Below are positions 42,628 to 50,912 of a DNA stretch of 64,000 bases, piece after piece. Numbering within the stretch: the first letter of the stretch is position 1; every line of letters starts with the position of its first letter. The DNA lies in the NCBI GenBank assembly GCA_000341795.1, contig AODO01000069.1:124001-188000 (forward strand), in the 5' to 3' direction. Under the pieces are notes generated by a model that searched no databases, was not told the origin of the DNA, and was given only the letters and a program-made list of their open reading frames with translations. A program made the position numbers and the translations under genes. Source of the stretch: Rhodococcus triatomae BKS 15-14. GTDB taxonomy: Bacteria; Actinomycetota; Actinomycetes; Mycobacteriales; Mycobacteriaceae.

Positions 42628-43845
42628 TCACGCGGCGTTGTGAGTGATCCCCGCGGCGGCGTGACCGATCGTCGCGTCGCTGTCGATCATCGTGCGCATG
42701 AACTTCTCGTGCTCCGCCATACCGCGGACCGCCGCGCGAGCCCGGCCACCCCGACGGAGGGCGGCCACCGAGCGGACCGCGTTGACCGGGAACCTGAGCA
42801 GCGGGTACCAAGGCACCACCATCGCGGGCAGCCCCAGCGTCCGCATCGCGTGCGGGCCGAGGAACGTCCCGGTGATCGACAGGTGCTGGGACCGAGCGAT
42901 GCGGCGACGAAGGCCAGGCAGCGTCTCGTAGTGCCAGCGGAGCGGGTCGTCGATCATCGGGAGCGAGAGCTGCCTCGTGGTCTCGTCGGGCGTGGAGAGC
43001 GCGCACGACGTGTGGAACAGGACCCGGATCGAATCGCGAAAGTCCCTGGGCAGGAACTCTTCCTGCACGCCCATCAGCCATCCGACGTAGCGGGTCAGGT
43101 GGGCGACGGCCTCGTACTCCTTCGGTGTGTGCAGCTTCCCGAGCCCGACACCGCCCATGATCGGGGCCACGAGTGCTCCGACAAGCGTTGCGGCCATGTC
43201 GGTCTGGTTGACGGGCACACCCCAGGCGTCGGCGTCCCAGTCGGGGAGGTTCCCGACGTGACGCCGGACCATCGCGTGGATGAACCGGACGTGGACCGTC
43301 GAGCGATAGCCGACTCCACGGGAGTCGAGCCCGTGCTCCGTGATGACGTCGAGCGCCCACTGCGCCGTCTCCGCGAAGCGGGCGTTCGACCCCTTCTCCA
43401 GTGCGCCGGTGCGCAGCAACGTCTGGTTGAAGCCCGCGAACATGTAGCCGCCGAGCAGGGCGACGTCGCGGGCGATGTACAGGCCGTCGGCGCCGCCGCC
43501 CCGCATCACCTCCGCCCCGAGGGCGACCTTGTCCCGGTCGACCCACGCCGGGGTCGCCTCCACCTCGTCGAAGAACGCGCGCAACGGTTCCGGAGCGTCG
43601 TCGACGGTGTCGATGCCGTCGGCGAGGGCGCGCTCGAACAGCGGGCGCGCCGAGCCCGATCCGACCGTGTACATCCATTCGACGAGCCGATCCGCCAGGG
43701 GGTCGCCCATGGTGAGGCACTCACCGAGGCGGCGGAACTGGGTGGCGTCGGGTTTCCGCAGTCCCATCATCAGGCTGAAGAGCCGGATCCCGGGAGGGAC
43801 CGCACACGGCTCGGACGGGTGACGCGCGGGAATCGCAGACGTCAA
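42628..43845 (-). CDS. Oxygenase of the MpaB/Lcp (DUF2236) family
   Basis: About 405 residues. The DUF2236 core contains FAGFNQTLLRTGAL, the signature GYRSTVHVRFIHAMVRRHV (heme-pocket helix with Arg/Thr/His), NQTDMAATLVG and HLTRYVGWLMGV. These features are shared with rubber oxygenase Lcp (heme b dioxygenase cleaving polyisoprene) and with mycophenolate-pathway MpaB. Start choice is uncertain: TTG at 43845 has GAGGGGGT at a good distance, while TTG at 43881 and GTG at 43869 are also in frame. No Tat signal is visible, so it is probably intracellular. A TetR gene and palindrome are divergent. Confidence 0.75.
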   Translation of the reverse strand: MTSAIPARHPSEPCAVPPGIRLFSLMMGLRKPDATQFRRLGECLTMGDPLADRLVEWMYTVGSGSARPLFERALADGIDTVDDAPEPLRAFFDEVEATPAWVDRDKVALGAEVMRGGGADGLYIARDVALLGGYMFAGFNQTLLRTGALEKGSNARFAETAQWALDVITEHGLDSRGVGYRSTVHVRFIHAMVRRHVGNLPDWDADAWGVPVNQTDMAATLVGALVAPIMGGVGLGKLHTPKEYEAVAHLTRYVGWLMGVQEEFLPRDFRDSIRVLFHTSCALSTPDETTRQLSLPMIDDPLRWHYETLPGLRRRIARSQHLSITGTFLGPHAMRTLGLPAMVVPWYPLLRFPVNAVRSVAALRRGGRARAAVRGMAEHEKFMRTMIDSDATIGHAAAGITHNAA

Positions 43846-43872
43846 CGGAACACCCCCTCGATCGGCCACCCA

Positions 43873-43896
43873 TTTGGGCAACGCTTGTGTTCCAAA
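43873..43896. promoter_or_regulatory. Candidate operator between Lcp-like and tetR5 genes
   Basis: TTTGG (43873-43877) and CCAAA (43892-43896) flank a partly symmetric centre (CAA...TTG type) in the divergent promoter, about 28 bp from either gene. Confidence 0.4.
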
Positions 43897-43923
43897 AGAT
43901 AGGGCGACGGTAGAGTGCTGTCA

Positions 43924-44562
43924 ATGGCGCGTGGACAGGCGGTGCGGGACTACGGCGGGGTGAGTGCGGACGATCGCCGCGCCGAGCGCCGCCGCAGGCT
44001 CCTCGACGCCGGCCGCCACGCCTGGGGACGCGCCGGACTCGGCGAGGTGACCGTCCGAGGCGTGTGCACCGAGGCGGGCCTGCAACCCCGCTACTTCTAC
44101 GAACAGTTCGCCAACCGGGACGCGTTGATCGTCGCCGTCGCCGACGAGGTGCGCGACAAACTGTTCACGGCACTCGTCGACACCAGTCGTAGCGCGGACG
44201 GCGGCATCGAGGACACACTCCGCGCCGCCCTGACGGCCTTCCTGCGCGTGATCGCGGACGACCCCGACATCCACCACATCATGCGGACGGACCTCGCCGG
44301 CGTGCCCGGACTCGAGACCCGGCGCGTGGACAGCCTCAACATGGTCGCGGAACTCATCCTCCGGTACGGCGCGGACGCTCCCGGCTTCGATCCCCGCCCC
44401 GACGTCGACCGGCGGCGGGTGGCGCGCTTCGTCGCCGGTGGCGTCAACCACCTCATCGACAACTGGCTGGCCGATCAGGACGAGACTCCGCACGAGCTCG
44501 CCGATCAGTGCACCCGGCTGTGCATGACGCTCGCGCAGGGCCGAGGCGGTGGCGTCCGCTGA
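43924..44562 (+). CDS. TetR-family regulator 5
   Basis: A 212-residue regulator with RLLDAGRHAWGRAGLGEVTVRGVC and AEAGLQPRYFYEQFANRDALI as DNA-binding domain. The C-terminal part (RFVAGGVNHLIDNWLADQDETP) is typical of the TetR group often found next to DUF2236/Lcp oxygenase genes. No good Shine-Dalgarno is visible before the ATG at 43924. It probably controls the divergent Lcp-like gene. A stretch of about 200 bp to the conservon follows. Confidence 0.85.
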   Translation: MARGQAVRDYGGVSADDRRAERRRRLLDAGRHAWGRAGLGEVTVRGVCTEAGLQPRYFYEQFANRDALIVAVADEVRDKLFTALVDTSRSADGGIEDTLRAALTAFLRVIADDPDIHHIMRTDLAGVPGLETRRVDSLNMVAELILRYGADAPGFDPRPDVDRRRVARFVAGGVNHLIDNWLADQDETPHELADQCTRLCMTLAQGRGGGVR

Positions 44563-44752
44563 CACCGGCGACTCCTCCTGAACCTCGTTCACGAGCCGAA
44601 CCCCGCTGCGGTCGGCGCCACGGTGGCGAGTTCGTTAGCCGTGCGCATCATCACCAGCCCGACTGCCCATAAGGTAAAACACGAAGCGGCCCTGTTGAAT
44701 CGAGAAAGTCCGAGATCCGGGACCGAATTACACAGCGGACATTTCGACCGGC

Positions 44753-44758
44753 TATATT
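44753..44758 (+). promoter_or_regulatory. -10 box TATATT of the conservon, likely leaderless
   Basis: TATATT ends seven bases before the ATG at 44765, and no Shine-Dalgarno is present (CCCCCG before the ATG). Transcription would begin at or next to the A of the start codon, giving a leaderless mRNA, common in actinobacteria. Otherwise 44563-44752 shows no gene. Confidence 0.5.
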
Positions 44759-44764
44759 CCCCCG

Positions 44765-47203
44765 ATGCTGAAAAAGCGCCTCGGTATCCGCGCCCGGGTT
44801 CTGGCCATCGCATTGGTTCCCAGCCTGGCGTTGCTCGGTATCGGTGTCGGCACCGCGGGGTACCTGATTCGTGAGGGCCGTCAGGCCGAACAGTGGGCGG
44901 ACGCGAACCTGGAAGCCGTCGGCCACGCCGGTGCGGTTGTGGCCGGTGTCGAACAGGAGCGCATGCTGTCCCTGTGGCAGCTGGCCGGTGAGCGGATCGA
45001 TCCCGCCGCCCTCGCCGCCGCGCGCAACAACCTCGACACCGCGTTCGCGGAACTGGCCCCCTACTCCGCGAAGATGCAGGACGTGTCACAGGGCGCCATG
45101 GGTGCCGACACGGGTGGATTCGACACGTTGCTGGCCAGCCTGCCCCAGATCCGCGGCCAGATCGATGCGGGACGAATGCCGCTCCCGGACACGTACGGCC
45201 TGTACAACACGATTCTCGACGCAGTCGCGCTCGGCACGAACCTGGTCACGTCCAACGCACCCGACGCGGAGACCTCCGTCGCGCTGATCAACGGTGTTCG
45301 ACTCCTCCACGCAATGGAGGGAATCTCGCGTTCCTCGGCGCTCACCGCAGCCAAGGCCGAGGACAGGCTCGCCGGCGGTCCACTGCGTGACGAGTATCGA
45401 AACCTGGTCGGCTCCTACCGAACCGCCCTTCCTCAGCTGGCCGCCGACCTGGGGACCGACCCGGCGGCCGAGAAGATCAAGGCGGTGATGGCGTCGCCCG
45501 CCTGGCAGCAGGTGGCGGCGATGGAGGACTACCTCATCAATCCGCCCGAGGAGGACAAGGACGGTGACGTCCCGCCGGCGCCGATGACCTTCGCCGAATG
45601 GACTGCGGCGCAGGAGCAACTGTACGTGGGCGTGATGGACGCCTGGAAGGACGTGAACGACCGCGCCAACGCGCTCGCCGCGGACCAGGGTCAGCGCACG
45701 GCGTGGAACTCGGCCTGGGTGGCCGGCGCCGTTGTCGGGCTGGCGCTCTTCGCGCTCCTGCTGTCGACGTGGCTCGCGAACCGACTGATCGGGCGGCTCA
45801 AGCGCCTGCGCAAGGAAACCCTCGATCTCGCCGAGGTCGAACTGCCCGACACCATGCGCAAACTCGCCGCCGGCGATCCTGTCGATCTCAAGGCCGCGCA
45901 CCTGGACTTCGGTACCGACGAAATCGGCTCCGTGGCAAAAGCCTTCAACCGCGCACACGAGGCGGCGGTCTCCGCCGCGGTCACCGAGGCCCGCACCCGC
46001 GAGGGCGTACGTGCCGTGTTCCTGAACCTCGCCCATCGAAGCCAGATGGTGGTACACCGGCAGCTCGAGGTCCTGGACGAGGCCGAACAACGCCAGGAGG
46101 ATCCCGCCATGCTGGAAACGTTCTTCCGACTCGACCATCTGGCGACCCGTGAACGCCGCAACGCCGAGAACCTCATCATCCTCGGCGGTGGCGAGCCCGG
46201 CCGCCAGTGGCGGAGCCCGGTTCCTCTGGTCGACCTCGTACGCAGCGCGATCGGTGAGAGCCTCGAGTACACGCGGGTGTACACGCGTCGCACGCCCCAG
46301 GTGTTCATCGTCGGCAACGTCGTCGCCGACCTCATCCATCTGCTCGCCGAACTTGTCGACAACGCGACGGCGTTCTCCCCGCCCGATTCGCGAGTGGAGG
46401 TGAGCGGCAGTGTTGTCGGCAAGGGAGTGGCGCTCGAGATCACGGACCAGGGCATCGGAATGTCCGCCGAGGAACTCGCGCGCGTCAACGAGATGCTGCG
46501 CACTCCCCCGGATTTCACGGTCGAAACTCTCTCGGCGACGTCCCGCCTCGGCCTGTTCATCGTCTCGCAGCTGGCCGCGCGGCACGAGATCCGGATCCAG
46601 CTCTCCGAATCCGAGTACGGCGGCGTGCGCGCCATCGTGCTGCTGCCGCACTCGGTGGTCGCAGGCGATGCCACACCCGCGAACGGCCACCTGCCGAATC
46701 GATCCCCCGGCGGCCTGCCCGCGAATCCGGCCGCGGGCGCGCAGCGGGAACTCGATTCCGCCGGATCGGTCTCGCCTGCAGGTGGTGTCGCAACACCCGC
46801 GCCCGCGCCGGCGGAACCTCCCGCCGAGCAGCCGGTGCCCGAGCTGGAGGCGTGGAACTTCGAGCGTTCCGACAGCGCGGCACGGGCCGAACCCACTGCG
46901 GTGACCCCGTCGTACGAGCCGCCCGCTCGGGCGGCCGAACCGGACCATCGTGCTCGGCAACCGCGCACCGACAACAATGGTGACCAGCGCCCGAGCCTGC
47001 CGCGCCGTCGCAGGCAGGCCAATCTGGCGCCCGAGCTGGCGGAGGATCGTCCGGTCGAGGTCGAGTCACAGCAGCCGCCGCGATCCGCCGAGCAAGCTCG
47101 AGATCTCATGTCCGCCATCGCGTACGGTACCCAGCAGGGTCGCCAGGCGGAACCCGGACCCGGGTACGCAACCAAGGACGAGCCGGAAGGCGAAGGAAGG
47201 TGA
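44765..47203 (+). CDS. Conservon sensor kinase-like protein (CvnA-type)
   Basis: An 812-residue membrane protein. TM1 is at about 12-34, an extracellular nitrate/nitrite-sensor-like (NIT) helical domain at 55-305, TM2 at 318-338, then a HAMP-like linker, a helical region with FLNLAHRSQMVVHRQLE (419-435) and an HATPase_c domain (N-box LVDNATAFSPPDS at 530-542, G1 DQGIGMS at 561-567). A long Pro/Ala/Arg-rich tail (660-812) is probably disordered. The family binds ATP and works with the roadblock, DUF742 and GTPase partners encoded next to it in a receptor-like complex at the membrane. Canonical DHp histidine phosphorylation is uncertain. Confidence 0.9.
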   Translation: MLKKRLGIRARVLAIALVPSLALLGIGVGTAGYLIREGRQAEQWADANLEAVGHAGAVVAGVEQERMLSLWQLAGERIDPAALAAARNNLDTAFAELAPYSAKMQDVSQGAMGADTGGFDTLLASLPQIRGQIDAGRMPLPDTYGLYNTILDAVALGTNLVTSNAPDAETSVALINGVRLLHAMEGISRSSALTAAKAEDRLAGGPLRDEYRNLVGSYRTALPQLAADLGTDPAAEKIKAVMASPAWQQVAAMEDYLINPPEEDKDGDVPPAPMTFAEWTAAQEQLYVGVMDAWKDVNDRANALAADQGQRTAWNSAWVAGAVVGLALFALLLSTWLANRLIGRLKRLRKETLDLAEVELPDTMRKLAAGDPVDLKAAHLDFGTDEIGSVAKAFNRAHEAAVSAAVTEARTREGVRAVFLNLAHRSQMVVHRQLEVLDEAEQRQEDPAMLETFFRLDHLATRERRNAENLIILGGGEPGRQWRSPVPLVDLVRSAIGESLEYTRVYTRRTPQVFIVGNVVADLIHLLAELVDNATAFSPPDSRVEVSGSVVGKGVALEITDQGIGMSAEELARVNEMLRTPPDFTVETLSATSRLGLFIVSQLAARHEIRIQLSESEYGGVRAIVLLPHSVVAGDATPANGHLPNRSPGGLPANPAAGAQRELDSAGSVSPAGGVATPAPAPAEPPAEQPVPELEAWNFERSDSAARAEPTAVTPSYEPPARAAEPDHRARQPRTDNNGDQRPSLPRRRRQANLAPELAEDRPVEVESQQPPRSAEQARDLMSAIAYGTQQGRQAEPGPGYATKDEPEGEGR

Positions 47204-47205
47204 AC

Positions 47206-47619
47206 GTGACGACTTCTCACTCGGGTGAACTGAACTGGCTTCTCGACGATCTGGTCAATCGTCTTGCCGGGGTGCGTTACGCGGTCGTGCTTTCCACCGA
47301 CGGGCTGCTGCTCGGCCGGTCGACGTCCATGAGCCGCGAGGACGCCGAACACTTCGGCGCCATGTCGGCCACGCTGTACGGGCTGGCACGCAGCGCCGGA
47401 GCCCGCTTCAAGGGCGGCGGCGTTCGCCAGGCGGTCATCGAGCTCGAGAACGCGGTGCTGTTCGTGACGGCGGCCGGGAACAACGCGTGCATCGCCCTGC
47501 AGGCCAGCGCGACCGCGAATCTGGGCATGGTCGCCTACGAGATGAATCTGACCGTTCAGCGCATCGGTGGCCACCTGTCCACCGATCCTCGTACCGGGGT
47601 GGCCGAGCATGGAGCGTAG
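47206..47619 (+). CDS. Roadblock/LC7 protein of the conservon (CvnB-type)
   Basis: A 137-residue roadblock-fold protein: LNWLLDDLVNRLAGVRYAV and VLSTDGLLLGRS open the domain and ALQASATANLGMVAYEM closes it. The GTG at 47206 lies five bases after AAGGAAGG; another GTG two codons earlier is possible. It is two bases after the kinase stop. It is expected to bind the GTPase encoded downstream, as roadblock proteins do in conservons and MglB systems. Confidence 0.9.
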   Translation: MTTSHSGELNWLLDDLVNRLAGVRYAVVLSTDGLLLGRSTSMSREDAEHFGAMSATLYGLARSAGARFKGGGVRQAVIELENAVLFVTAAGNNACIALQASATANLGMVAYEMNLTVQRIGGHLSTDPRTGVAEHGA

Positions 47620-47625
47620 GGTGCC

Positions 47626-48015
47626 GTGACACGACCAGGCGAAACGTGGTTCGACGACGCAGCCGGTCCCCTGATCCGCCCGTACGCCGTCACGCGGGGC
47701 CGCACGGTGGGCGCGGGACACGATCTCGACATGCTCACGCTCGTCGTGACCGTCACCCCCGGCCCCCGGTTGCGCCACCTCGAACCGGAGTACACGGAGA
47801 TCGTTCGGCTGTGCCGCGAAGCGCAATCGGTCGCCGAGGTCTCGGCGCACCTGAATCTGCCTCTGGCAGTGACCAAGATCCTGGTCGGCGATCTCATCAC
47901 CGAGGGACTGCTGAACTTCCGCGCTCCCGCCAGCGGTGACTTCAACGACGGCATCGCCGTGACCGACGACCTGAACATCCTGCAAGCAGTTCTCGACGGA
48001 ATCCGAAAGCTGTAG
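47626..48015 (+). CDS. DUF742 protein of the conservon (CvnC-type)
   Basis: A 129-residue winged-helix-like DUF742 protein. GPLIRPYAVTRGRT is the conserved N-terminal box, EIVRLCREAQSVAEVSAHLNLP resembles a helix-turn-helix, and KILVGDLITEGLLNF and ILQAVLDGIRKL complete it. The GTG start follows the roadblock stop by six bases. The function is unknown; it is always the third conservon component and may couple the complex to regulation. Confidence 0.9.
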   Translation: MTRPGETWFDDAAGPLIRPYAVTRGRTVGAGHDLDMLTLVVTVTPGPRLRHLEPEYTEIVRLCREAQSVAEVSAHLNLPLAVTKILVGDLITEGLLNFRAPASGDFNDGIAVTDDLNILQAVLDGIRKL

Positions 48016-48021
48016 ACCACC

Positions 48022-48606
48022 ATGCATGACGCTACGTCCTCCACCGACCTGGCTGCCTCGGTAAAGATCCTCGTGGCCGGCGGCTTCGGAGTCGGCAAGA
48101 CCACGATGGTGTCCTCCGTCAGCGAGATCACGCCGTTGCGCACCGAGGAAATGATCACCGAATTGTCCACGGGCATCGACGATCTGTCGGGCGTGGAGGG
48201 CAAGACCACGACCACCGTGGCACTGGACTTCGGCCGCATCACCCTCGACCAGAGCCTTGTCCTCTACCTGTTCGGCACTCCGGGACAGGACCGATTCTGG
48301 TTCCTGTGGGACGAGCTCGTGCGCGGGGCACTCGGCGCGGTGGTGCTCGCCGACACCCGCCGGCTCGACAACTCGTTCGCCGCGATCGACTTCTTCGAAC
48401 GACGTGGTGTCTCGTTCACCGTCGCGGTCAACTGCTTCGACGACGCCCAGAGCTACACCATCGACGAGGTGCGTGACGCGCTCGACCTCGACGCCCGAAC
48501 CCCGATCGTGCTGTGCGACGCGCGCGATCGCGAGTCGTGCAAGGCCGTGCTGATCACGCTCGTCGAACACCTCATCACCCAGGCCCGCGGGTCGGCGGTG
48601 GCCTGA
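48022..48606 (+). CDS. Conservon GTP-binding protein (CvnD-type)
   Basis: A 194-residue small GTPase. The P-loop is GGFGVGKTT (20-28), followed by switch-like TTTTVALDFGRI, the G3-like LFGTPGQDRFWFLW and the G4-like VNCFDD. It belongs to the MglA/Arf-like bacterial GTPases that pair with roadblock proteins. The gene is seven bases after the DUF742 gene. A conserved 3' neighbour coding for a cytochrome P450, often seen in conservons, is absent; a HEAT-repeat-like gene follows instead. Confidence 0.92.
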   Translation: MHDATSSTDLAASVKILVAGGFGVGKTTMVSSVSEITPLRTEEMITELSTGIDDLSGVEGKTTTTVALDFGRITLDQSLVLYLFGTPGQDRFWFLWDELVRGALGAVVLADTRRLDNSFAAIDFFERRGVSFTVAVNCFDDAQSYTIDEVRDALDLDARTPIVLCDARDRESCKAVLITLVEHLITQARGSAVA

Positions 48607-48661
48607 GCAGCACCGTGTTCACCGCCCTGCTCCTTCCATCGGTTCCACGACGAGGAGTCTC

Positions 48662-50833
48662 GTGAACAGCGCGCACCTGCGAACCCACCTCGCCGAGGTC
48701 GACTGGTCGACCCTCGAGCATGCGTACGGGGATGCGGGTGATGTGCCCGGCTGGATCGGGCGACTCACCGACACGGAGACCGTGGAGGAGTCGCTGCACG
48801 AACTGTGGGCGGCGGTGTTGCACCAGGGCACACTCTACGACTCGACAACGCCCGCGATGGAGTCGATGGCGTCGCTGCTCGGCGCGCGAGGATCCGCGGA
48901 TGCCGAGAGCACAGCATGGCTGCTGCTGATGTTCGCCGACGCGGTGCACGGCTACGAACAGGTCGAGGTGGACGACGCCGCGACGGCGACGATCGTCCGG
49001 TCGGCTCGAGAGTCGTTGCCCCGGATCGCCTCCCTCGTGCGACCGTTGATCTCCGACGACGGCTCGGAGGCCGCGGCCGCGGCTCTGCTGCAGGCCGCTG
49101 CACGCACGTCCGACTCCACAGCCCTCGACACCCTCTCGACCCGGGCGAGTGCTCGCCCGGCAGGGCAGGTCGAACAGGCGTGTGTCGCTGCGCTGACCAC
49201 ACTCGGCGTCGACGTCTCGGCCGTTGTCGCCGACGCGGATCCCGGCCTCTCGATGGCGGTCACGCTCACGAGGATCGCGACCGGAAGCACCGACACCGCC
49301 GACCTCGACGCCCTGGTGGCAGGCTGGGAGCTCGCGGTCGAGGTGGCGCCGAACATCGCGTTCGGAGTCGCGAACCTGCCAGAGTGGTTGAGCGAGGCCA
49401 ACCCGACGGCGTCGGCTCACGTGCTGGCTGCGCTGCCGACACCGGACGAGACGACGATCGCAGGGCTCGTCGATGTCGTCATCGGTTCCCGAGGCAACGC
49501 GCCTGCGGCGATCCGCCGCCTGCTCGCACTCGCGGCGCTGCCGGACGCCGCCCCGGAGACGATGATCGCCGCGCTCCGGCAGTGCCCGGCCACACCCGAG
49601 GTCCGCGACTCGCTCGCCGCCCTCGCCGAGAACGTCACCGCCGGTGCCACTTCCGCGGTCGGGTCGAGCACGTTCGACACCGATGCCCGGGCGGATGCCG
49701 GTGTCGCGCTGCTGCGGGCGGGCGACAGCCGATGGGCCCGCCCGATGGCGCAGGCCCTCCTCACGAACCCCGCCGGACGCAGCCTGATGGTCTCCACCTC
49801 CGCGTCCGGACGGTCCGCGCTCGGCTGTGCCCTCGTACGCGAGCACGCGCCGTCCGCCACCATGCTCGTCGCGGGAATCCGGCAGGCGCTCAGACGGGAA
49901 CCGCCCGCCGATCCGTCCCGGGACGGCGCCGGTCACCTCGTGGAGCTGCTCGGCTCCTGGCCGGCCGAGTCCGCCGCCGCTGCGCTACCCGAGGTCCGGG
50001 AACTGGTGACCGTCGCTCCGACGCAGGTCACCGCGGCACTCGCGGCGTGGGACGACACCGCCGGCATCGACCGTGTCCGCGAGGCGAGTGTCGCCGGCGA
50101 CGCGAGCGTGCTGCTCGCCCTCGCACGCTTGACGAAGGACCCGGACGACTTCCGTCGTGTTCTCGACGCCGACCTCCGGTACCGGGAGTCGGAGGTGCTG
50201 GCGCACTGGTCCGACCGCACCGACCCACGCTTCCTCGCCTGGTGCCGCAGTCTCGTCGGCGCGGAGCCCGCGACCGCCGACCACCAGCGCCGAGATCAGA
50301 TCACCGCGCTGGGCATCCTCGGCGACGCCGATCCGGGTGAGGCCGAGGCCGGCTGGGTCGTGCTTCGCGGGATCATCGACGCCGGCCGCGGCCCGATCGA
50401 GCACGCCGTCGAACTCGTGCTCCGGTGGCGCGCAGAACAGTTGCTGCCGCCCGAGCTGTGCGCCGACGTCGAATCCCTGCTCACCGATCTCGTCGTCACC
50501 GACCGCAAGGACTACAACGGACCGATCGCCAAAGCCGGCGCCGTCGCCGCGGTCGCCCTCCTCGACATCGGGCTGACGCTGCCCGGCGCTCCCGCACGAA
50601 TCGTGAAGGTCGTCGCGCGTGCCGTGACGGACCGGCACGCGCGCAACCACGGGCTTCGGCTCGCCGAACGGCTCACGGCAGCACCGGAGGAGGTCCGCGT
50701 CGCGGTCGCGAAGGCGCTTCGCGCTCTCCTGGACCGCGACGAACGCTTCGACTGCAGCGGCGACATCGCCGTCGAGGACGACCGCGCTCGTGCGCGTCTG
50801 CGCCCGATCGTGGTCGCCCTCGAGACCGCGTGA
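48662..50833 (+). CDS. HEAT-repeat-like protein
   Basis: A 723-residue helical protein. The N-terminus has a conserved patch (LEHAYGDAGDVPGWIGRL, ESLHELWAAVLHQGTLYD) I recall from a family of actinobacterial HEAT-repeat proteins, and the rest is Ala/Leu/Asp-rich repeating helices. There is no catalytic motif, signal peptide or membrane segment. It starts 55 bp after the conservon GTPase in the same direction, so it may be expressed with it and act as a scaffold, which is inference. Some relatives sit near immunity or defence genes. Confidence 0.7.
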   Translation: MNSAHLRTHLAEVDWSTLEHAYGDAGDVPGWIGRLTDTETVEESLHELWAAVLHQGTLYDSTTPAMESMASLLGARGSADAESTAWLLLMFADAVHGYEQVEVDDAATATIVRSARESLPRIASLVRPLISDDGSEAAAAALLQAAARTSDSTALDTLSTRASARPAGQVEQACVAALTTLGVDVSAVVADADPGLSMAVTLTRIATGSTDTADLDALVAGWELAVEVAPNIAFGVANLPEWLSEANPTASAHVLAALPTPDETTIAGLVDVVIGSRGNAPAAIRRLLALAALPDAAPETMIAALRQCPATPEVRDSLAALAENVTAGATSAVGSSTFDTDARADAGVALLRAGDSRWARPMAQALLTNPAGRSLMVSTSASGRSALGCALVREHAPSATMLVAGIRQALRREPPADPSRDGAGHLVELLGSWPAESAAAALPEVRELVTVAPTQVTAALAAWDDTAGIDRVREASVAGDASVLLALARLTKDPDDFRRVLDADLRYRESEVLAHWSDRTDPRFLAWCRSLVGAEPATADHQRRDQITALGILGDADPGEAEAGWVVLRGIIDAGRGPIEHAVELVLRWRAEQLLPPELCADVESLLTDLVVTDRKDYNGPIAKAGAVAAVALLDIGLTLPGAPARIVKVVARAVTDRHARNHGLRLAERLTAAPEEVRVAVAKALRALLDRDERFDCSGDIAVEDDRARARLRPIVVALETA

Positions 50834-50874
50834 CGCGCACCTCACGTTCGGCGGCAGGCGATGTCGCGCGCTCA

Positions 50875-50903
50875 GAGGGGTGACGGTGTGGGCATGACCC
50901 CTC
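50875..50903. terminator. Weak hairpin between convergent genes
   Basis: GAGGGGT (50875-50881) and ACCCCTC (50897-50903) can form a 7-bp stem with a 15-nt loop in the 79-bp gap between the HEAT-like and TPR genes. Confidence 0.4.
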
Positions 50904-50912
50904 GACGTGGAG

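Noticed and set aside
45691-48570. 959-codon minus-strand open frame opposite the conservon
   Set aside because: Antisense to four well-conserved genes; its composition is the usual GC-rich shadow pattern without domains.
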